Of a stretch of 63,896 nucleotides of DNA, positions 1 to 8,547 are shown piece by piece. The stretch is from Pirellulales bacterium (lineage in GTDB: Bacteria > Planctomycetota > Planctomycetia > Pirellulales > Thermoguttaceae). Location: positions 1 through 63,896 of the forward strand of contig JAFGDS010000099.1 in the NCBI GenBank assembly GCA_016931995.1, in the 5' to 3' direction. Below the pieces are notes generated by a model. It was not told the origin of the DNA, made no database searches, and was given only the letters and a program-made list of their open reading frames with translations. How positions within the stretch are numbered: the first letter of the stretch is position 1; each line of letters opens with the position of its first letter. The translations under genes were made by a program, and so were the position numbers.

Positions 1-321
1 CAGGATTTGCCGCAACCGCTTGGCGTCTTCCGTGACTTGGCGGTCTCGCGCAAGCAGTCGGCCAACCACGGCGGCCATCTCGCGGGCTTCGACCGGCGAA
101 TCCTCGCCCGTCGCGCGGTAGTACATCCACCGCCCCTCCTTGCGGCTCTTCACCAACCGGGCCTGCTTGAGGATCGACATGTGCTTCGAGACCGTCGAAG
201 GAGCCAGCCCGAGCAACGCGACAATCTGGCAAACACAAAGTTCTTTAGGTCCGAGCACCATGAGCACCCGCACCCGATTCTCATCCGCCAGAGCCTTCAC
301 CACGGCCATTAGGTTCTGCAT
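1..321 (-). CDS. ArsR-family metal-sensing transcriptional repressor (partial)
   Basis: The product is a winged-helix repressor of the ArsR/SmtB family. It starts at the ATG at 321, with GGAGG about seven bases upstream, and runs off the left edge after 107 codons. The N-terminus (MQNLMAVVKALADENRVRVL) is typical of the family. An ELCVC motif follows, the kind of cysteine pair that binds arsenite or soft metals in ArsR/CadC proteins. Next comes a recognition helix around 'APSTVSKHMSILKQA' and a wing at 'RKEGRWMYYRA'. In known members metal binding releases the operator. No resistance gene is visible, because the sequence downstream lies outside the window. The inducer is inferred from the cysteines only. 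Confidence 0.9.
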   Translation of the reverse strand, partial: MQNLMAVVKALADENRVRVLMVLGPKELCVCQIVALLGLAPSTVSKHMSILKQARLVKSRKEGRWMYYRATGEDSPVEAREMAAVVGRLLARDRQVTEDAKRLRQIL

Positions 322-340
322 CGACCCGACCTCCGGCTTG

Positions 341-377
341 CTATAACTACATATCGCCATATAACGAAATATATCGT
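341..377 (-). promoter_or_regulatory. AT-rich promoter/operator region of the ArsR gene
   Basis: This is a short AT-rich island in GC-rich DNA just upstream of the ArsR gene. Read on the minus strand it has two direct copies of CGATAT about 14 bases apart, around TTTCGTTATATGG. Autoregulated ArsR proteins usually bind AT-rich dyads at such positions. No perfect dyad is present, so the operator call is tentative. Confidence 0.4.
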
Positions 378-830
378 CGAAATCGCTCGTGGTCAATCAC
401 GATTTCCGCTGAACTGCCAGACCATTGCCCCGTCCGGGTGGTTGCCGGCATTCCATGACCACTCAGAGCATCGGCAGTAGGTCGGACCTTTGCCGCCAGG
501 GCACTGTGTGGTAAAATGGGCGTGATAATCCGAACTGACGCCACTGGCGTCGAAAAACTGCTTCTCCACGAGTTGAACGTCCAAGCCGAGCACATCGACC
601 GGTGCTTGGTGCGGATCGAGCGTCAGTTGCCCGATCGGTATTTGTTCCCTGACGACACGCCGGGTGTTGAGCGTCCCAGGTCGCGGAAGGCTCGGTGGGA
701 TGACGCTGAGTAGGATAAATCACCCAGGTCGGACGCGATCTCCGGTCGTTTCGTGCGACGTTCGGCGCTCGGTCAGAATTGCCGCGTCGTTGTCTCCCAA
801 GGATGCCACCAAAAAATCCACGACCGAAAG
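378..830. other. Gene-poor stretch left of the IS1-like element
   Basis: No convincing gene is seen. A minus-strand frame stays open from about 711 down to a stop near 389, but it has no good start before an internal ATG at 593. Its translation (containing 'VLGLDVQLVEKQFFDASG') was not recognised. It may be a decayed fragment of a neighbouring gene. Confidence 0.35.
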
Positions 831-1533
831 TTCCCCTGGTGTCCTATTGCGATTGCGCTGATGGCGGCGTTGTGCCCGGACCGCGGCAAGCGTGGGGGCG
901 AAAACCTGTCGGTGTGCGATCGGTACGGAGCGAGGAAGCAATGGCGGATGCTCCGTTGCCGGACGCGCAAGGCGAGGTTTTCGGAGCGGAAGGGGACGCC
1001 GTTGTTCGGCTCGGACCTGCCCGAGGAGCAAGTCTTGGCGATTCTGGAGCACATTGCCGAAGGCTGCCCGAAGACCCGCGAGGTCCAGTTCGACGAGAAC
1101 CTGGAGGCGTTGGTCCAGGATTTCAAGGTGCGGACGCAAGGCCGGATGATGAACCTCATCACCAGCGACGAATACCAGCCTTGCCGGCAAACGATCTTGA
1201 AGGCCCACGGCAAGAAGGTCGCGCCGAAACGGACAGGAAAGCCGGGCCGCCCCAAGGCGTCCTACTACAGGCCACTGCGGGGTCCGCGATACGCAACGGT
1301 CCACAAGACCCACTGCTTCTCGAAAGGCTGGGATATCCATGACGCGGCGACCTACTTCACGATGTACACCTACAACTTCCGCTGGCCCGCGCGGACGCCG
1401 TGCAAGCGAAATCCCGACGGCCCCTGGCTCCCGCGGACTCCCGCCATGGCCGCCGGCCGGACCGATCGCGTCTGGCCCCTCCGGGAATGGCTGACCTTCC
1501 CTGCCGTGCAGTCATAATGGGACACCAGGAAAA
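831..1533. mobile_element. Decayed IS1-like insertion sequence with terminal inverted repeats
   Basis: The ends are imperfect 20-bp inverted repeats: TTCCCCTGGTGTCCTATTGC at 831-850, and at 1514-1533 a sequence whose complement reads TTTTCCTGGTGTCCCATTAT. They match at about 15 of 20 positions and share CCTGGTGTCC. Between them lies a transposase gene with internal deletions. The right end coincides with the point where an ECF sigma-factor reading frame stops, so the element appears to have inserted into that gene. The rest of the sigma gene was not recognised on the left side, which suggests a later deletion. Confidence 0.7.
861..1403 (+). pseudogene. IS1-like transposase with in-frame internal deletions
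   Basis: The translation begins with a shortened zinc-finger region (CPDRGKRGG, then RCRTRKARFSERKGTPLFGS) and 'LPEEQVLAILEHIAEG'. It then jumps to 'EVQFDENLEALVQDFK', skipping the helix-turn-helix and the segment around the first catalytic Asp. 'MNLITSDEYQPCRQTIL' and 'GKPGRPKASYYRPL' are kept. A second jump leads to 'HCFSKGWDIHDAATYFTMYT'. Compared with the remembered layout of IS1-like planctomycete transposases, at least two blocks are missing although the frame stays open. It cannot encode an active enzyme. Family assignment rests on motif memory, so IS1 versus a related family is uncertain. Confidence 0.65.
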
Positions 1534-1724
1534 TTCGAGCCCGGGAGGAAACGATCCGCGTTCTGCCAGACGGCCAGATTGGTCTCCTGCAGGACCTCGT
1601 CGGCGTCGGCCCGATTCGGCACCAGGGCGGCGATGTACCGGTTCAGCGCGCACTGATTCGCCGCCACAAGCTGGCCGAATGGTTCCTCGGGAGGGATCGC
1701 GGCGGCTTGGCGCGGTTCGGCCAT
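1534..1724 (-). pseudogene. ECF RNA polymerase sigma factor, truncated by an insertion sequence
   Basis: From the ATG at 1724 the translation contains 'FGQLVAANQCALNRYIAALV' and then 'PNRADADEVLQETNLAVWQ', the region 2 signature of planctomycete ECF sigma factors. It continues through 'NADRFLPGSNF' and loses similarity exactly at the right inverted repeat of the IS1-like element. Only about 63 residues of region 2 remain. Region 4, which binds the -35 box, is missing. The gene is therefore almost certainly inactive. Its regulon and any anti-sigma partner are unknown. Confidence 0.75.
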
Positions 1725-2086
1725 TACAACCTGTTCACGGACGCACGTGCGAACATGGGGAGTCCGACTTCAGATAACCCCATCTACCCCGCTTAAGGAT
1801 CCGCAATGCCTCTTCTTCTTACAGCAAGCGCGGCCGCCAATTCTTCCCCGAAAAACCGGCAAGATCGATGAATCCGATAGCATTCCATCGCTTTTGGGAC
1901 GGCTCGCTCCTCCGTTGGCGCCATGGCGAGCAATGAAAAGGAACCCTCTGGTAAAAAAGAACTTACGATGTGCGACTTCGGCCGGGGACGCGGGCTTGTC
2001 GGATTCTGGGTTGGGCTCTTAGAATAACCATATCGTGGCGTGCTTTCGCCGGACCCGTCCCCTTCCTTTCTCTTGATGCGGCAACA
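1725..2086. other. Intergenic stretch upstream of the DUF1573 gene
   Basis: No gene is recognised. The interval contains the divergent upstream regions of the broken sigma gene and the DUF1573 gene. A promoter candidate lies near its right end. Confidence 0.5.
1996..2025 (+). promoter_or_regulatory. Sigma70-like promoter for the DUF1573 gene
   Basis: TTGTCG (1996-2001) is followed after 18 bases by TAGAAT (2020-2025). The predicted start of transcription leaves a leader of about 55 bases before the ATG at 2087. Confidence 0.45.
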
Positions 2087-3277
2087 ATGAGGTCTCTGTT
2101 TGTGCTCGTGGGCGTCGCGCTGGTCGGAACCGGCTCGGGGATTGCCTGGGGATACCTCCAGCAGCGGGTAGCCTTGGGGCCCAGCCGGCTACCCATCGAG
2201 CGGATGCTGGCCGGGGGCTCGACGTCCAGCGGAGTCCACGGCGACACGGCCGCCACCCCCAAGATCGAGGTGGTCGAGAGCGTCTTCGACTTCGGCGTGA
2301 TGGACAGCCGCGAGAAGGGGGAGCACGAGTTCACGATCAGGAACGTAGGCCAAGCCGTACTTCTGTTGCACGAGGCAGGCACAAGCTGTCGCTGCGCACT
2401 GGGGGAACTGAAGAAACGGGCCTTGTATCCCGGCGAATCGACCAAACTGACTCTGACGTGGACGGCCGCCGAGTATTTCGGTCCGTTCGAACAAACCGCG
2501 CGGCTCGACACGACCGACCCCGCCCAGCCGGTCGTCACGCTGAAGGTCAAGGGCCGAATTACCAGTCCGCTTCGGGCGGCGCCGCCCGAGTTGGTCTTCA
2601 CCCGGCTCTCGGTCGATCAGGCGGCCCAGGGCGAGACTTGCCTTTTTGCCTACTCCGCCAAAGACCTCCAAGCCGAGGGGTTCGAACTGCTCGACAAGGA
2701 CACCGCGGCGTTCTTCGAGGTCGGCTTCTTCCCCCTGGAGAAGGAGCAAATCGCGGCGGAGCCGGACGCCCAAAGCGGGGTCCGAGTCGAGGTGGCCGTA
2801 AAACCTGGCTTGCCTCAGGGGACGTTTGAACAGACAATCCGCGTCAAGACAAACCTCGCCGCGGCGCCGACGGTGGACATCGTGGTCAAGGGGCGGGTGG
2901 GAAGCGACATCTCGGTCCTGGGGCGGGGGTGGAACGAACGCAAGGCGCTCATCGACCTGGGATTGATCGACGGCGCGGAAGGCGCCCGGCAACAGTTCAG
3001 GCTTGTGGTCCGCGGGCCGTATCGCCGCGAGGTCGCCTTCGAGATCCTCGACGTTCATCCCAGGGGACTGCTGGAGGCGGAATTGGGCAAGCCCACCGAG
3101 ATCAATCAAGGAGTGGCCGTGCAGACTCCCCTGTTGGTCCGCGTTATCGAGGGGGGGAAGTCCGCCAATTACCTGGGCGCGAAGCAGGGTGATATCGGCT
3201 ACATACTTTTGGGCGCCACCCATCCGCACGTTCGCGAATTGAAGATCCCCGTTCGCTTCGCGGTCAAGGGAACGTGA
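2087..3277 (+). CDS. Membrane-anchored DUF1573 protein
   Basis: A 396-residue protein with an N-terminal hydrophobic segment (MRSLFVLVGVALVGTGSGIA, residues 1-20) that acts as a signal or anchor. A DUF1573 Ig-like domain follows at about residues 60-165, with 'FDFGVMDSREKGEHEFTIRN' and the cysteine motif TSCRCALG typical of this family. The remainder looks like further beta-sandwich repeats ending in PVRFAVKGT. An upstream in-frame ATG at 1970 would place 39 extra residues before the signal, so 2087 is preferred. DUF1573 proteins are exported and of unknown biochemical role. The next gene, 133 bp downstream on the same strand, encodes a multiheme lipoprotein, so the pair may act together at the cell surface. 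Confidence 0.85.
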   Translation: MRSLFVLVGVALVGTGSGIAWGYLQQRVALGPSRLPIERMLAGGSTSSGVHGDTAATPKIEVVESVFDFGVMDSREKGEHEFTIRNVGQAVLLLHEAGTSCRCALGELKKRALYPGESTKLTLTWTAAEYFGPFEQTARLDTTDPAQPVVTLKVKGRITSPLRAAPPELVFTRLSVDQAAQGETCLFAYSAKDLQAEGFELLDKDTAAFFEVGFFPLEKEQIAAEPDAQSGVRVEVAVKPGLPQGTFEQTIRVKTNLAAAPTVDIVVKGRVGSDISVLGRGWNERKALIDLGLIDGAEGARQQFRLVVRGPYRREVAFEILDVHPRGLLEAELGKPTEINQGVAVQTPLLVRVIEGGKSANYLGAKQGDIGYILLGATHPHVRELKIPVRFAVKGT

Positions 3278-3310
3278 CGTGGCGTGGTCCGGATTGGCGG
3301 AGGCATGCTT

Positions 3311-3365
3311 TCCTCTCCCGGGAGGAGAGGGGCGACAATAGAGGATTGCTCCCACGAAGGGAGCA
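3311..3365. repeat. Palindromic intergenic repeat (CTCTCCC/GGGAGAGG family) and hairpin
   Basis: It has two inverted repeats: TCCTCTCCCGGGAGGAGAGG at the left, and TGCTCCC-ACGAA-GGGAGCA at 3347-3365. Related GGGAGAGG palindromes recur near 16.3, 20.65, 27.05 and 36.4 kb. The second hairpin lies between the DUF1573 and cytochrome genes and could attenuate transcription. Confidence 0.6.
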
Positions 3366-3410
3366 GACAAGGATTGGGTCCGTTTTCGGAAGTCACTCAG
3401 GAAGAGTCCC

Positions 3411-5372
3411 ATGCGAAACGTGTTGTTGGTTCGGGCCGTCGCGACCGCCGGTCTGGTCGCCTTGTTTCTGGCGGGCTGTTCGCCCTCGAAGGACGAAGAG
3501 AGGACGCCTGGCGAGCCGCCAGCCAATTCGTCGAGCGATCCGGCCCTTGATCCCGTCGGGCTCAGCCCGCCCTCGGCGACCCCGGACCCGTTGGCGCCGC
3601 CGGCGATGGACATGCCGGAACCGCCCTCCGATCCCGGCGCGGCGGCGGAAGGAACGTCGCCGGGCATGCGGCCCAACCCGCTCCGCCGGGACGAGGGTTC
3701 TGGAGCGTCGGGTAACCCGATGCGCGGCGTTGGACCCACCGCGCCGGATACCGCTCTTCCGCCGCCCACGACGCTGCCGCCCACGATGCCGCCTGCAGGG
3801 GACCCGTTTCGCGGCGGTCCCGCGCCCGCCGGCGCCCCTGGGCAAGAGCCTTCGTTGCCTGCTCCGCCCGTGATCGCGCCGCCGGCGGAGCCGACGCCGC
3901 CGACGGTGGCGCCGCCGTCGGACAGGCCGGGGCAGGAGACCGTCGTTCCTTCGGACGCGGCGGTCGCGGGCTCCAAGGGCGAGGTCTTCGATCCGATCAA
4001 GGAGAACGGTCCCATCTTTGTCGATTGGCCCAAGCCGATTTTGGCCATCGTCGCCACGGGCCGGGAGGACGGTTACATGGAGCCGTGCGGGTGCGCGGGG
4101 CTCGACCGGATGAAGGGCGGCCATCAGCGGCGGCATGCGATGATTGAGTGGCTCCGTCAAATGGGCTGGCCCACGGTGTGCGTGGACGTGGGCGGGCTGA
4201 GCAAGGGCTACGGACGCCAGACCGAGATCAAGTTCTACTTCACGGTCGAGGCCATGCGCAAAATCGGTTACGACGCGATTGGCTTCGGCAAGAACGACCT
4301 GCGGCTGCCCGCCGGCGAGTTGGTCGCCGCCGCCACCGATCCGAGCCCCTTCTTGTCGGCCAACGTCGGCCTTTTGGGATTCGAGGCCCAAACGACCGCC
4401 CGAAGCCGCATCGTCGAGCGCAACGGAATCAAGGTGGGCGTGACCTCGGTGCTGGGCAAGTCGTTCCACGACCAGATCAACAACCAGGAGATCGAGCTGG
4501 CCGATCCGGCCGCGGCGCTCGCGGAGGTCTTGCCCGAGCTGCGGCGGAAGTGCAATCTCCTCATCCTCCTGGCGTACGCGACGAAGGAAGAGTCGATTGC
4601 GTTGGCGAAGCAGTTTCCGGATTTTGGGCTGGTGGTCACGTCGGGCGGGCCCAGCGAACCCCCGTCCACGGCCCAGCGGATCGAGGGCACGCAATCGCTC
4701 CTGATCGAAGTCGGCGAGAAAGGCGCCAACGCGGTGGTGTTGGGACTGTACGACGACCCGAAGATGCCGCTGCGCTATCAGCGGGTGCCGCTAGATTCCC
4801 GCTTCGCCAACTCGCCCGCCATGAAACGGTTCATGACGCTCTATCAGGATCAGCTCCGCGCCGAGGGGCTCGAAGGGCTCGCCATCAAGCCAGTTTCCCA
4901 TCCGCAGGTCAACCCGAACGGCGGCTTCGTCGGCTCGGCCAAGTGCAAGGACTGCCACGAGGAGTCGTACGCGGTGTGGAAAAAGTCGGGCCACGCCAAG
5001 GCGTGGGAGACGCTCAAGAAGAACGATCCGCCGCGCGACGCCGACCCCGAGTGCATCAGTTGCCACGTGGTCGGCTGGCATCCCACGCAGTATTTTCCCT
5101 ACAAGACCGGCTTTCTGAGCGAAGCGCAAACGCCCCATCTCATCGACACCGGCTGCGAGACGTGCCACGGCCCCGGCGAGGCCCACTGCAAGGCCGAGGA
5201 GGGCGGCGACCTGGCACTGCAGGAAAAGCTGCAAAAGGCCATGGTGGTGACCAAGGCCGAGTCGCAGACGAACCACGCCAAGTGGTGCCAGAATTGCCAC
5301 GACGTGGACAACAGCCCGGAATTCAACTTCGAGACCTACTGGCCGAAGGTGGAACACTACGAAGAGGAGTAG
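3411..5372 (+). CDS. Lipoprotein with 5'-nucleotidase-like and tetraheme cytochrome c domains
   Basis: A 653-residue lipoprotein: the signal peptide ends in a lipobox (LFLAGC, Cys at about residue 23). A Pro/Ala-rich linker extends to about residue 190. A domain at about 200-490 resembles the metallophosphoesterase/5'-nucleotidase fold and opens with 'IVATGREDGYMEPCGCAGLD'. The C-terminus carries four CxxCH heme sites (CKDCH, CISCH, CETCH, CQNCH) between residues 505 and 640, similar to cytochrome c554-type modules. CAGGAAGAG lies before the ATG. This fusion is known from planctomycetes, but its substrate is not established. Heme attachment implies an exported location. It probably acts in periplasmic electron transfer; the nucleotidase domain may be non-catalytic. 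Confidence 0.85.
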   Translation: MRNVLLVRAVATAGLVALFLAGCSPSKDEERTPGEPPANSSSDPALDPVGLSPPSATPDPLAPPAMDMPEPPSDPGAAAEGTSPGMRPNPLRRDEGSGASGNPMRGVGPTAPDTALPPPTTLPPTMPPAGDPFRGGPAPAGAPGQEPSLPAPPVIAPPAEPTPPTVAPPSDRPGQETVVPSDAAVAGSKGEVFDPIKENGPIFVDWPKPILAIVATGREDGYMEPCGCAGLDRMKGGHQRRHAMIEWLRQMGWPTVCVDVGGLSKGYGRQTEIKFYFTVEAMRKIGYDAIGFGKNDLRLPAGELVAAATDPSPFLSANVGLLGFEAQTTARSRIVERNGIKVGVTSVLGKSFHDQINNQEIELADPAAALAEVLPELRRKCNLLILLAYATKEESIALAKQFPDFGLVVTSGGPSEPPSTAQRIEGTQSLLIEVGEKGANAVVLGLYDDPKMPLRYQRVPLDSRFANSPAMKRFMTLYQDQLRAEGLEGLAIKPVSHPQVNPNGGFVGSAKCKDCHEESYAVWKKSGHAKAWETLKKNDPPRDADPECISCHVVGWHPTQYFPYKTGFLSEAQTPHLIDTGCETCHGPGEAHCKAEEGGDLALQEKLQKAMVVTKAESQTNHAKWCQNCHDVDNSPEFNFETYWPKVEHYEEE

Positions 5373-5504
5373 GTGGTAGGCAGTTTGGGTTGACGGTCAT
5401 CCCAAGAGCCGCTTGTGGCTTCGCGGACGCACGCGCATGCCGCCGGTTTCGCCCATGTGCGAAGGCGCGCCACGGAGTCCGCCCATGCGTGCGAAAAGGC
5501 GACG

Positions 5505-7934
5505 TTACAAGTTGGATTCGGAGAGACTCACCCTGGCCGCTTCGTGTTGGGCTCGATGGGGGGCGGCAACGGCCGGGGTAAACTGAACCACCTCGCCTCG
5601 CGGGAGCCGCCAGAACCAGCGGCCCGCCGGCCCGGCCAGAAGCGCCGGCAGGAGCACCAGGTTGCCGATCGACGAGATCGTCAGCATGGTGAACATGAGA
5701 ATGCCGAACCGCTGCGTGGGCACGAACGAGCTCAGGGAGAACGCGGAGAGTCCCAGCCCGATCACGGCCCAACTCTGAAAGATCGCCCGCGCGCAGTCGC
5801 CGTAGGCGAACATGATGGAGTCGGCGCGGTTCATGCCTTGCCGTTGGCCGCGCCGGCACCAGAGCATGAAGTGGATGGCGTCGTCCACGGTGACGCCCAT
5901 GGCCACGGCGGGCACCATGACCGTGCCGGTATCGACGACGATGCCCGCCAGCCCCATGGCGCCGAAGACGACGACGAGCGGGAACACGCTGGGGAGCATC
6001 AAAAGGATGCCGGACGACCAGTTCCGCATGAGCAGCACGATCGCCACGACGATCAGGACCAGATCGCCCGCAAAGCCCAGTTTCAGGCCGTCCATAAGCG
6101 AGTGCTGCGCCTTGTACACCAGCGGGACGATGCCCGTGTATTCCGCGGAGATCCCGTCGACGCCCCGGTCGCGATACGCCTTGAGAATGGGTTCGACCAC
6201 CTTGCGGACGTCGCCCAGAAAGACCTCGTAGTCCAGGTCCGTCAGCGCGCCGACCCGGGCGCTCAATCGCCAGAGTTGTTCGGAACCTTCCTCGGACCAG
6301 TAGTCGTCGAGCGACTTCCGGTTGCGCTCCAGGAGCGAGTTCCAGGCCGCCCGCTCTCCCAGGCTAACGCGATCGGGAACCTCCGGCGCGAACGTCGAGG
6401 CGGCCAGCGTGCTGCCGACGTCGTCCATCGACGCCACGGCCTGCTGGACCTGATCGACCAGGTGCAGTTGCTCGGCGAGACCCAGCCGGCACTTCTTCTC
6501 GTCCACCCTAAGGACAATCTCGACGGGCACGAGCGGCCCGAGATGCTCTTCCAGCCAGGCGTAGTCGTGAATGATCCGGGCGCTGGGCGAGAACATGCGC
6601 ATGAGCTTCACAGAGGTTGTCACCTGCATGACTCCCACGAAGCCTGCGCCCATCATGACGAAAAACGCCGCGGTGACCAGGCCGTTGCGGCGGATGATCC
6701 AGCGGCCCATCCACGCCCAGCCGCCCAGACCGCCGACCGAGCCGTCCGGGTTGGGCAGCGCGCGTCGCCGCTGGGGACGCCAGAGTTCCAGCAGGGCGGG
6801 CATATACGTCATGAGCATCACGAAGGCGATCACGACGCCCAGGGCGGAATAGATGCCGAACATTTTGATGGGCATCAGTTCACTGATGGCCAGCGATGCC
6901 AGCCCGATGCCCGTGGTGCCCGTGGCCAGCGCCAGCGGCAGCCACGCATGCGCGACGGCCCGGTCCGCGGCGTTGGCGATGCCGGCCTCGTTGGTGGCGT
7001 CGCCGTAGTAATTGGCCAGGTGGATCGCCCCGGAGATGGCCGCCACGAACACGAGCGCCGGCATGGTCAGCAAGATGGCGTTCATTGCCGAGCCGGAGAA
7101 CCAAACCATGGCGAGGCTCGCGCCCGCGCTGAACACGCCGGTGGAGAACACGACCACGGTGAGCTTCCAGCTTCTAAGCGACCACCACGAAAGCCCGACG
7201 CCCAACACGCCGCACGAGCAGACCAGGATCATCAGCGACCGCTCGCCTTCCACGTCGATGGCGACGTTGTCAACGGGCGGTCCTCCGAGGTGGAGCTGAT
7301 CTCGCGTGAGGCCGCATTCCTGTTTGGCCGTGTCGTAAACGTGGTTGACGGCGGCGTGGAAGAAGGCGCGGCTGGCCGCCTGGCCGGGACGCCCCTCCGG
7401 CTTCCACGTCTCCATGGCCTTGGACGAGACCGTGAGCAGCAGGCACGTCTGTTGTCCGTCCGGTCCGATCACCGATTCGGCGAGCCGCGCCCGCGCCGCC
7501 TCGCGCGACATGCCGCGGGCGCGCATGAGCCGATCGAGCAACTTCTGGCCGGAGGTGACCTGGCGGAAGAAGTAGGGGCGGTTCTCCGCGGCCGCCTCGT
7601 CCAGCTCGGCCTGGAGGGCGGCGGTGAGCTTCCGCACGTCGGGGCTGTCGAGCGTGCAGCCCTCCCAACTGGCCACGATGAAGGCGTCGCCCTCGAAGTG
7701 TTTCCAATACCAGTTGAACGTGGCGGTTTCCTCGTAGGCGGCGGGCAGCCACGACTTGACGTCGTTTTGGTTGCTCCACAGGGCCCGCATACTGCCGACG
7801 TAGATCAGCGGCAAAAGAAACGCGACGACCGCGAGGATCGCCAAACCGCGGCGTCGGAAGAACCCGGGCCGTTCGTCGGCCTTTGGGCTGACCATCATGT
7901 TCGCGTGCCTCAACCTCGGACCGGGCGCCCGCAT
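5505..7934 (-). CDS. RND superfamily MMPL-type exporter
   Basis: An 809-residue integral membrane protein. The ATG at 7934 has a strong AAGGAGG six bases upstream and is preferred over the ATG pair twelve codons later. One transmembrane helix (AILAVVAFLLPLIYVGSM) precedes a large extracytoplasmic domain. Two helix bundles follow, separated by a second extracytoplasmic domain, as in MMPL/RND exporters. The last bundle contains 'VMVPAVAMGVTVDDAIHFML', the conserved RND helix with acidic residues used for proton coupling. Such proteins export lipids or hydrophobic compounds; here the cargo is unknown. It follows the STAS and RsbW-like genes on the same strand, with 132 bp between, and may be their regulatory neighbour. 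Confidence 0.88.
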   Translation of the reverse strand: MRAPGPRLRHANMMVSPKADERPGFFRRRGLAILAVVAFLLPLIYVGSMRALWSNQNDVKSWLPAAYEETATFNWYWKHFEGDAFIVASWEGCTLDSPDVRKLTAALQAELDEAAAENRPYFFRQVTSGQKLLDRLMRARGMSREAARARLAESVIGPDGQQTCLLLTVSSKAMETWKPEGRPGQAASRAFFHAAVNHVYDTAKQECGLTRDQLHLGGPPVDNVAIDVEGERSLMILVCSCGVLGVGLSWWSLRSWKLTVVVFSTGVFSAGASLAMVWFSGSAMNAILLTMPALVFVAAISGAIHLANYYGDATNEAGIANAADRAVAHAWLPLALATGTTGIGLASLAISELMPIKMFGIYSALGVVIAFVMLMTYMPALLELWRPQRRRALPNPDGSVGGLGGWAWMGRWIIRRNGLVTAAFFVMMGAGFVGVMQVTTSVKLMRMFSPSARIIHDYAWLEEHLGPLVPVEIVLRVDEKKCRLGLAEQLHLVDQVQQAVASMDDVGSTLAASTFAPEVPDRVSLGERAAWNSLLERNRKSLDDYWSEEGSEQLWRLSARVGALTDLDYEVFLGDVRKVVEPILKAYRDRGVDGISAEYTGIVPLVYKAQHSLMDGLKLGFAGDLVLIVVAIVLLMRNWSSGILLMLPSVFPLVVVFGAMGLAGIVVDTGTVMVPAVAMGVTVDDAIHFMLWCRRGQRQGMNRADSIMFAYGDCARAIFQSWAVIGLGLSAFSLSSFVPTQRFGILMFTMLTISSIGNLVLLPALLAGPAGRWFWRLPRGEVVQFTPAVAAPHRAQHEAARVSLSESNL

Positions 7935-8066
7935 CGAGAGCCTCCTTGCACCCCAACGCCGCTCGCCTTCCGGGTGAGGGGATTTGGAGGAACTAATCCT
8001 ATTATCGTATCGTTTACGGTCCGCTAATGATAGGGCGACCGATGATACGGCGACGAGGCGGAAAGG

Positions 8067-8498
8067 TTATTCGTCGCACGGGGTGCGGCGTTTTTCGAGC
8101 CGCACGCAGTTACCCCGCTCGTTGAACTGGACGCGGTCCATGAAGTTCCGCATGAGCATGACGCCCCGTCCCCCGGGGTGACTCACTCTACACTCGTCGG
8201 TGGGGTCCGGCACGGCGGCGGGGTCAAAGCCCTTGCCTTCGTCGGCCACCTCGATCTCGAGCCAGTCTGGCGACATGCGGCAAGTGACGTGGATGTGCTT
8301 GTTCGGATCGAGCCGGTTGCCGTGCGTGACGGCGTTGACCATCGCCTCGTCCAAGGCGAGATGGACGCTGAACAGATCGCGTTTGCTCCAGTTCCGATCG
8401 AGGAGCTGTTGGAGGATTTCCCGGCGAACCGGGCCGATAGCCCCGATTTCGCTGGGGACCACGTGGTCGTATTGCCAGATCCACGGTGGTTCGGACAT
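8067..8498 (-). CDS. RsbW/SpoIIAB-like anti-sigma factor kinase
   Basis: A 143-residue GHKL ATPase of the anti-sigma type. The N box is DEAMVNAVTHGNR, the first G box VADEGKGFDP and the second 'HPGGRGVMLMRNFMD', all in the expected order. In the family such kinases bind a sigma factor and phosphorylate a STAS antagonist. The STAS gene lies 49 bp upstream on the same strand, so the two probably form a partner-switching pair. No cognate sigma factor or PP2C phosphatase is present nearby; the target may be encoded elsewhere or may not be a sigma factor. Confidence 0.9.
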   Translation of the reverse strand: MSEPPWIWQYDHVVPSEIGAIGPVRREILQQLLDRNWSKRDLFSVHLALDEAMVNAVTHGNRLDPNKHIHVTCRMSPDWLEIEVADEGKGFDPAAVPDPTDECRVSHPGGRGVMLMRNFMDRVQFNERGNCVRLEKRRTPCDE

Positions 8499-8547
8499 GG
8501 CCTGCCAGGGCGTCGAACGACGCGAGCCGCGGGGTGGTCAACGGACC

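Noticed and set aside
389-711. A minus-strand frame read as a pilin-like or DUF1559 protein.
   Set aside because: It has no start codon before 593, and the similarity of 'ILLSVIPPSLPRPG' to planctomycete prepilin N-termini is short and lacks the preceding hydrophobic helix.
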